From contig NC_135119.1 of NCBI RefSeq assembly GCF_050908995.1, positions 27,309,001-27,373,000 on the forward strand: 64,000 nt of DNA, given 5' to 3'. The translations under genes were made by a program, and so were the position numbers. This document shows positions 48,301 through 57,300 of the stretch, one piece after another. This DNA is from Andrena cerasifolii (lineage: Eukaryota > Arthropoda > Insecta > Hymenoptera > Andrenidae). Positions within the stretch are counted from its first letter, which is position 1. Each line of letters begins with the position of its first letter. The notes under the pieces are model-generated. The model was not told where the DNA came from, did not search any database, and saw only the letters and a program-made list of their open reading frames with translations.

Positions 48301-51300
48301 CTGAAGACGTTCTGATATTCAGGATAGACCCAAGGTCAGGGGTAGTCACCACGCGCACGCCTCTGGACAGAGAGAAGACTGAGGTCTACACGGTTATCCT
48401 AAGCGTGTCTGACCAAGCAACGCCTCCCTCAGCGAGGAAAACCGCCAATGCCATCCTTGTTGTCCGAGTTCTGGATGACAACGATAACTATCCTCAGTTT
48501 ACCGAACGAACTTACTCTGTCTGGATACCTGAGGATCTGGATTATACAGCCAACCCTGTGGTGGCTCGTATAAGAGCTACTGATGCTGATGCTGGGAACA
48601 ATGCTGCTGTGAGATACGCTATCATCGGCGGGAACACGCAAAATACTTTTTCTATTGACTCTATGAGCGGCGATGTTGCTTTGGTCAAGCCTCTGGATTA
48701 TGAGTCCACTAGGAGCTATAAGATAGTGATACGGGCGCAGGATGGAGGGTCACCGGCTAGGTCTAATACTACTCAGCTGCTCGTGCACGTGAAGGATGTT
48801 AATGATAATGCACCGAGGTTCTATACAAGTCATTTCCAAGAGTCTGTGTCGGAGAATGTGCCTGTGGGGTACTCGATGCTGAGGATACAGGCGTACGATG
48901 CTGATGAGGGTGTAAATGCACAGATTAAGTACACTATCGGGGCGAGGGATTTCTCTGGGGCCTCCACTGAGAACTTCCCTATCACTGTGAACACGGAGAC
49001 TGGGTGGATTTATACGACTAAACAGCTGGACCGCGAACAGTGCTCCAGGTAATGTCTTCTTTATGGTTAATAGGGTCATTATCAGGAGTAGTGTTATTCG
49101 TGGCAATATACTGTGTACTTTCTGAGCAACAGAAACATCTTGAATACATCAGTGGGTATGAAAAAATTGTTAGAAAGAAAATTGAATGATATTTTAAGGA
49201 TGAAACCTCTAGCTTTGACAAGCAGGGGCAGATTTGAAGATTTGCTGCTATCCAAAAAGTATCTCTCCCCAAAATTTTATGCTCCCTTAAATTTGCCGCC
49301 TCCCAAAATTTGTTGTTTCCCCAAATGTTCTGCTTCCCAAAATTTTTCGCTTCCAAAAATTTGCCGCTCCCCCAAATTTATCGCTTTCCAAAATTGTCCA
49401 CTCCTCAAAATATGCCGCTCTAGACTGCAGCCTACTTAGCCTATACTCAAATCCACCTCTGCTGATAAAACGTTAGAGCACGCTTTCAAACAGGATACAG
49501 AACTGTCCTGTCCCTCTTTCCACCCTACTATAAACTGTCACCTCTTTCAGGTACCAATTCACCGTGGTAGCAGCAGATTCTGGCGAGCAGCCCAAATCAG
49601 CTAGCGCCACAGTGATCCTCACTGTCACCGACGTCAACGACAACGACCCTTACTTTGACCCAAAGAATTACGAGGCAGTGGTATCTGAGGACGACCCACC
49701 AGGCACCCCAGTCACTTCAGTCACAGCGACGGATCCCGACGAGGACGCCAGGATACACTACGAGATCACCGCTGGCAACACAAGGGGCCGTTTCTCCATC
49801 GCGTCGCAAAACGGACGGGGACTGATCACAATAGCCCAGCCGCTCGATTACAAGCAAGAGAAGAGGTTTGTGCTGACCGTTACTGCGTCTGACAGCGGTG
49901 GCAGAACCGACACCGCCTTGGTGTACGTCAACATCTCGGACGCAAACAACTTCTCGCCGGTTTTCGAGAACGCCCCTTACTCTGTCTCCGTGTTCGAGGA
50001 CGCCCCTATTGGGACCACTGTCCTGGTCGTCAGCGCGACCGATTCTGACGTCGGGAAGAACGCTCAAGTCACTTACAGCTTGGATAGCGACAGCGGAGAC
50101 CAAGCTGTCTCGGAGTTTACTATTAATCCTCAAACTGGGGCGATAACGACGACCAAGCCACTCGACCGCGAGCAAGTGCCCGCGTACCTGTTGACTGTCA
50201 CTGCTAGGGACGGCGGTGTGCCGCCTCTTTCGGACACGACGGACGTGGAAATATCTGTGACAGACGTGAATGATAATGCGCCGACCTTCGAGGCTCCACA
50301 GTACCAGGGCTCCATCCCTGAGGACGTTCTAGTTGGCACCAGCGTGCTGAGGGTTTCTGCTACTGACGCGGATACTGACCTTAATGGCAGGGTAAGAGAC
50401 TGCGTGTAGCATAAAGGCTGACTCTCACCATGCCTCGCCTTGGCGCAACTACTTTTCTCACTTTTTCTCGAGCGGAAATACGCCGATCGCAGTCGCGCTG
50501 AGGCGAGGCGTAGTGGGAGTCAAATCGTCAAACTGCATAAGAAAAACATAGGAAGAATAAAATGAGCCGAAGCGAGGCGAGGCGAGGAAAAAAAAAATTC
50601 AGTCATATATAATAATAATTAACGGAGATATGGGTTTTTCTCAAAACGGTGTTTTTCATGACGGTAATGCGATATCTCAACTTCTACTGGACCAACCTGT
50701 TCCATCTTTTTCGTACACCTTCAGAAAACATATAATTCTATCCGGTAGCAGAATCAAGGCGAATTAGTTTTTTTCACAAGTTTAAGGCCTTTAAAGGCGA
50801 AAAAAACACGGAAAAGATGAGTTTAAATTCAAAGTCTCGACACACTCTTACTGATTAAGAATCCTTTTGATTTTTTCGTTTTGGATCAGCGGAGCAGTCG
50901 GAATCGTATGTATCATGAGGCAACTTTTTGTTGCACACGCTTTACGAGATGACCCATATCTCCATTAATTATTATTATATATGGCTGAAGTTTTGTTTGC
51001 AACTAACAAGGGAAGATCCCGAACCCGAAAATTCAAAAAATTCTGCAACTTTGTGGATATATAGGGAATGTCCTCTTGATTACAACGCATTTTTTTTGCT
51101 GCCCAAAATCACACCAAGGGGGTGAAATTAATCCCCGAAGATTCGGCTATTTTTCGATTTTATTTTCTAACTCGCAATCTGTAAGATATAGATAAGAAAT
51201 TTCCTATTTATAGATAAGATATTTCTCCGTATAGGTACCGTAATATCCACAAAAGTAACGTCACCTTCTATAATTCTAGGTGAGATTCGCACTGGAAGAC

Positions 51301-54300
51301 GACGGTGACGGTGCCTTCGCCGTAGACTCGACCACAGGAATAGTTAGAACAGCGAAACCCTTGGACAGAGAGTCCGTAGCGAGGTACACCTTGAAAGCTG
51401 TGGCCATGGACAGAGGCTCGCCTTCTCTGTCTTCCGTGGTACCAGTGACCATCAAGATAGAGGACGTCAACGACTCGCCACCTGCCTTCGAGAATGACAA
51501 AATCGTCCTCTACATAGCGGAGAATTCCCCAGTAGGCTCTACCGTCGGCGAGATCTACGCGCACGATCCCGACGAGGGTCCCAACGCAGTGGTGCAGTAC
51601 TCTGTCATAGGTGGTGAGGACTCCAACAGCTTCGCTCTGAATATCCGCCCCGGGGCGGATCGAGCGGAGCTGATCACCCTGGAGGAGCTAGATTACGAGT
51701 CACCAAAGAAGAAATTCGAGCTAGTGGTGCGCGCTGCCTCGCCACCGCTTAGGTCGGACGCTTTGGTCCAGATACTAGTAACCGACGTGAATGACAACGC
51801 GCCAGTGTTGAAGGACTTTCAGATCATCTTCAACAACTTCAAGGACTTCTTCCCGACCAGCTCCATTGGAAAGATACCAGCCGTGGACGCGGACGTGACT
51901 GACAAACTGACCTATACCATCCTGGCTGGCAACAATGCGAACTTAATTGACTTGAATAGGACCACGGGTGAGATACGGCTCTCCCCTCAGTTGAACACGA
52001 ACGTGCCACGCGTGGCGACCATGGAGGTGTCTGTCACGGACGGTATCAACGAGGTGAAGGCAACAATGACCCTCTCCGTCCGCCTAATTACCGATAAAAT
52101 GCTTCTGAACTCGATCACTGTGAGACTGGACGACATGACCGCGGAAGCTTTTCTCAGTCCCCTGCTGGGGTACTTCCTGGACGGCCTGGCGGCCATCATA
52201 CCCTGCCCCAGGGAGAACATCTTCCTCTTCAGCATCCAAGAGGATGCGAACGTTCACGGGAAGATTCTAAACGTGAGCTTCTCCGCACGCAAGGTGGAGC
52301 CAGGTGTGTCAGACGAGTTTTACAGTCCGCAGTTCCTTCAAGAACGCGTGTACCTGAACAGAGGTATACTAGCCAGGTTGGCTACAGTCACGGTGCTGCC
52401 ATTCGACGACAATCTATGCGTAAGGGAACCTTGCCTGAACTTCGAGGAGTGTCTAACTGTGCTGAAGTTCGGGAACGCCTCTGGCTTCGCTAGCAGCGAC
52501 ACGGTGCTCTTTAGACCCATATACCCCGTGACAACGTTCGCGTGCAGGTGCGCTAAGGGCTTCACGGGTAGCAAAGAGTCTTACCTATGCGACACCGAGG
52601 TAAATCTGTGCTACTCCAACCCCTGCCTGAACGGCGGGACCTGTTACCGAAGAGAAGGAGGCTACGCTTGCTCCTGCAGCGCGGAATTGGCTGGAGAGAA
52701 CTGCGAGATCTCACTGGGCAAGGACTCCTGCACCCCAGGGGTTTGCAAGGAAGGTTCTCAGTGCACCATCAAAACCACAGGAGGCTTCACTTGCGAGGGT
52801 TGCCCTGTAACGACTCTAGAAAGCGTGACGCCTCTGTGCGAGCTGAAGGCTCGCAGCTTTGGACCGGCCACCTTCCTCACGTTCGCCTCCCTGAGGCAGA
52901 GGAACAGGCTGCACATCAGGCTGAGGTTCGCGACAGAGTCAGCCAACGGCCTCCTGCTTTACAATGGTCGCTACAACGAGAAGCACGACTTCGTGGCCTT
53001 GGAAATCATAGAGTCCCAGGTGCAATTCAGCTTCTCCCTCGGGGACGAGGTGACCAGAGCCAGCGCCAGCGTCCCCGGTGGGATCTCTGACGGCCAGTGG
53101 CACGAGGTGGAGGTCTCCTACATAAACAGGACCGTGACAATCTCCCTGGATAACTGTGACGTCGCTCTGGCTTTGGAGTACGGAGGTAGGCTAGGTTCCA
53201 GGTGGTCCTGCGCTGGCAGAAGCGAACAGGTGCTCGAAGATCGCTGCAGCATCGTCACGGAGACCTGCCACCGCTTTCTGGACCTAACCGGGCCACTGCA
53301 ATTGGGCGGTCTGCCTGCTATACCCTCCAGCTTTCAAATCAGAAACAAGGACTTCGTAGGCTGCATCAGCGACCTCCGCGTCGACCACAGGTTCATCGAT
53401 CTCAACTCCTTCGTAGCAGATAACGGGACCAACCCAGGCTGCCCAGAGAAGGCCTCCTTCTGCGCCTCCACTCCGTGCAGGAATAACGGCAAGTGCCGAG
53501 AAGTATGGTCAGGCTTCGTCTGCGAGTGCCAGGAGAACTTCGCCGGGCCCACGTGCGCGGACGAAGTCGGCAAGCCCTGGAACTTCCACGGAGACGGTAT
53601 GCTCAGCTTCAACCCCCTCCTCAGGCCCATTCAGCTACCCTGGTTGACAGCCCTCAGCCTCAGAACGCGAGCTAAGCAGGCGTTCCTCATGAACGTGCAG
53701 ATAGGTCAGAACAGTTCCGCGTTGCTGGAGATCCGAGAAGGGAGGCTGATCGCCTTCCTAGATGGCGCGGAGATAGTTCAGACCTCGAGCAGCGTAGCTG
53801 ACGGCCAGTGGCACAGAGTTGAGATCATGTGGCAGAGTGGTCAAGTGTCCCTGGACATAGACTACCGCAACAGACCAGGCTCGTCGCCTCTGCCAGCGAA
53901 GCTGCAAGGCCTCTACGTGGGCAGGATCCTTGTGGGTGGGCCAGAGCAGTCGACGAATACAGAATTACCGTTTTTCGACGGATGCCTTCAGGACATCCGT
54001 ATAGGCAGCAATCAGAGCGTCTTGCTGCGGCCTACTGTTCAGGAGAACGTTGGGACAGGATGTAGCTCCGCGGACGAGTGCAACGTCGACTGTCCAGAGG
54101 CCTCCGTCTGCGTCCCCAAGTGGCAGGCTAGTGAGTGTGTCTGCGTTGCCGGGCGAGTGGGTCGCGACTGCGAGCAGGTCTGCGATTTGAATCCCTGTAA
54201 CAACACTGGTATTTGCATGGAGGACACTGATTCGCATAGAGGGTACAGGTGCGAGTGCAATTCGCCGGAGTACTCCGGAGATTACTGCGAGATCAAGGCT

Positions 54301-57300
54301 GACCAACCCTGCCCTGCTACCTGGTGGGGCTCACCAGTCTGTGGTCCCTGCCACTGTGACGAGTCCAAGGGCTACGACCCCGCCTGCAACAAGACCACAG
54401 GCGAGTGTTATTGTAAGGAGAATCACTACCAGCCTTCTGGCAGAAAGGAGTGCATCCCCTGCGAGTGCTACGCCACTGGCAGCTTCGGTCCCCGCTGTGA
54501 CACCGAAACCGGACAGTGCAGATGTAGAGTGGGAGTTATCGGACGATCCTGCACCGCCTGCCCGAATCCTTACGCGGAGGTCACTCTTCGGGGTTGCGAG
54601 GTGGTGTACGACGGGTGCCCCAGGTCCTACGCCGAGGGCCTCTGGTGGCCTAGAACCAAGTTCGGAATGACTGCTGTGGAGGATTGTCCGGATACTGCGG
54701 AAGGGAAGACTTCTAGGTCCTGCGATGACAAATTAGGAGGCTGGCAGGAGCCTGATCTCTTTAATTGCACTTCTGAAGCTTTCATCGAACAGAGGCACCA
54801 GCTGGCTGCTCTGGAGACCAGAGATCTCACGCTGAACACTTATGTGGCTGTTAAGATTGCTAGGGACGTGCACGAGGCGGTGAACCTGACTAAGAATATG
54901 TATGGGGCGGATTTATTGATCGCTGAGAGTTTGCTTGTCGCTCTGCTGCGGTACGAGGAGAGCTTGGTGGGGTTGAATTTGACTCACAGCCAGGATAAGG
55001 ATTATGTGTCGCACCTGGTTGGCATCGCCAGCAGTATATTCAAGGCTAAGTATATGGACAAGTGGGATAGGATTGAGACTCTGAACGGGGATACTCCTGA
55101 TAAGGTTCTTGATGCCATGGCGAATTACTTGAGGACCTTGACTGCGTCGCAGCACGACACCTTCACCAATCCCTTTGAAGTGGTGGATACTAATGTTGGT
55201 AAGTAGACTCTGGAATTGAGGTTCCAGGGGTTCTACAAACTCTATATAGTTTAAAGGTGCTACCATCCATATTCTGACCTTGAATAATTTATGTTCCAGT
55301 GCTAGGTCTGGACGTGGTGACTTCGGAGAGCTTGTTCGGCTATGAAACAGCAGAGTACAAGGAAGACCCATCAGCCTCCACGGCCAGACCAACCGAGGCT
55401 GATCAGAAAGTCGTCATACCCGACACTTCGGACTTCCTATCCTCGCCCACGCATTTCGGCCCCTCGATCACGTTCCCAAAGTACAATAATTACATGGCTG
55501 ATCCAAGTAGATTCGATCCGTACTCGAAGATACGCGTGCCCCTCAGCGTGCTGGGCATCAAGTCTGTGATGCAAGGGGAATTGAATGCTAAGAAAAGCTT
55601 GGTCAATCAGAAGGCTGTGCTGAGTTATGTGCAATATAAACAATTGGGTGCCTTGTTGCCTCAAAGGTAAACTATCCATATTCGTAAAGGAAATGCCAAT
55701 CATATACATAAAACAGCGTAACATTGACCACCACTCTTACAGATTCGACGACTCTGTGTCTGTCAGATGGGGCGTAGAAGTAGCAGTAGGATCTCCAGTT
55801 GTAACAGTGTCCGTCTTAGTTCCCTCCGAAAGCGGTTACGAATCCCTCACCGGGATTCCTCTGCAATCCCCAGTTCAGATCAGCCTCTGGCTCATCGAGA
55901 GGGACGATCTGAAGACCAGGACCAATCCCCAGTGCGTGCATTGGAGTACAGCAAGAGGGTATAGTATCCAACCTTTTCTACCATCAACAACTCGTTCCCT
56001 TCAAGCACTATAGCCTCCGAACATTCCAGAATTGGCGAATGGAGCCGAATGGGCTGCACCACGGAGATTGAGGACGACTCCCTGTCCTTTGGCACCACTG
56101 TCAACTGCTCCTGCTTACAACTTTCCACCTTCGCGCTTTTAACTGACGTGCTCGACTTAGAGTACGTCCCGGAGCCGTCTCTGTTAGAAGACGTGACGAG
56201 CTACAGCGCATTTATGCTCGCGTTGCCTTTACTGTTATCCGCGCTGCTCATCCTGTCCCTCATCAGAGGTGGCGGCACGAATTCTAACAGCATCCACAAG
56301 AACCTGGTAATGTGCGTGTTCATCGCCGAGGTGCTGTACTTGATCGCGCTGAAAGCCAGGAGCCCTCTAGTCTCCAACGAATTCCCGTGCAAGCTGACCG
56401 CGATCGGTCTTCATTACGCCTGGCTGAGCACCTTCTCGTGGACTCTGGTGGACTCTATTCATCTGTATCGAATGCTCACGGAGATGAGGGACGTGAATCA
56501 TGGGCAGATGAGGTTTTATTACACCATGGGATATGGAGCGCCAGCTATTATTGTTGGACTGACTATCGGCGTCAGGGCTGACCAGTATGGGAACTTTTAC
56601 TTGTACGTAAATATTGTTAAAGATTTTTATCAGAGACCTAGAACGAAATGTTTTTTTGTTTCATTTCGGTTCAGCTCCGGTCATAATAATTTCGTTTCGG
56701 TTAATATCGTTCCTGCTAAGAGATATTTCGTTTCTATTGGAACGAAAAACAAAAAGTTAGTTTCGAATCGGTTGTTTCATTTATAAAGAAACTCATATAA
56801 ACTTAGTTTTAATAATTTTATTGCATTTGGTAGTTATATTATAAAATATTATATATTATAATTATATATTATATATTATGTATTATAAAAAAAATAGAGA
56901 GTTTTGAGGTTTTTGGGTGTAAGCTGTGGCCAAGAGGGTAAGATTCCCAACTTTTCACCAGCATTGCAGCTGGCTTTCTCATTTTAATTTTTTTTTTACA
57001 TAAAGTGTGCATCAAAAACGAAATAATAACGTTATTAACCGGATTTTTTTTATTATATCGTTTTCACTCCTGCAAAAGGAGAATTTCGTTCTTTTCGTTT
57101 ATCGTTTTCAGTTCTGTTCCGTTCCGGGTTTATGATTTTTATAAAGTGTTACTGTACAAGTAAGGTTACTATTACTTATTCTTTGTTTCAGTTGCTGGCT
57201 GTCCATCTACGAGACTGTGATTTGGTCTTTGATAGGGCCAGTCTGCCTGGCAGTGTTTCTCAATTTTTGTATTCTAATAATGTCTGTGAGGGCAGCTTTC

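Noticed and set aside
51987..54306. Other-frame open stretches within the stan 3.9-kb exon
   Set aside because: Shadows of the long, conserved stan coding frame.
56603..56786. Continuation of the stan frame past exon 7
   Set aside because: It abandons the conserved helix 4/5 sequence; splicing at GTACGT to 57192 restores FYF-CWLS and the seven-pass fold.
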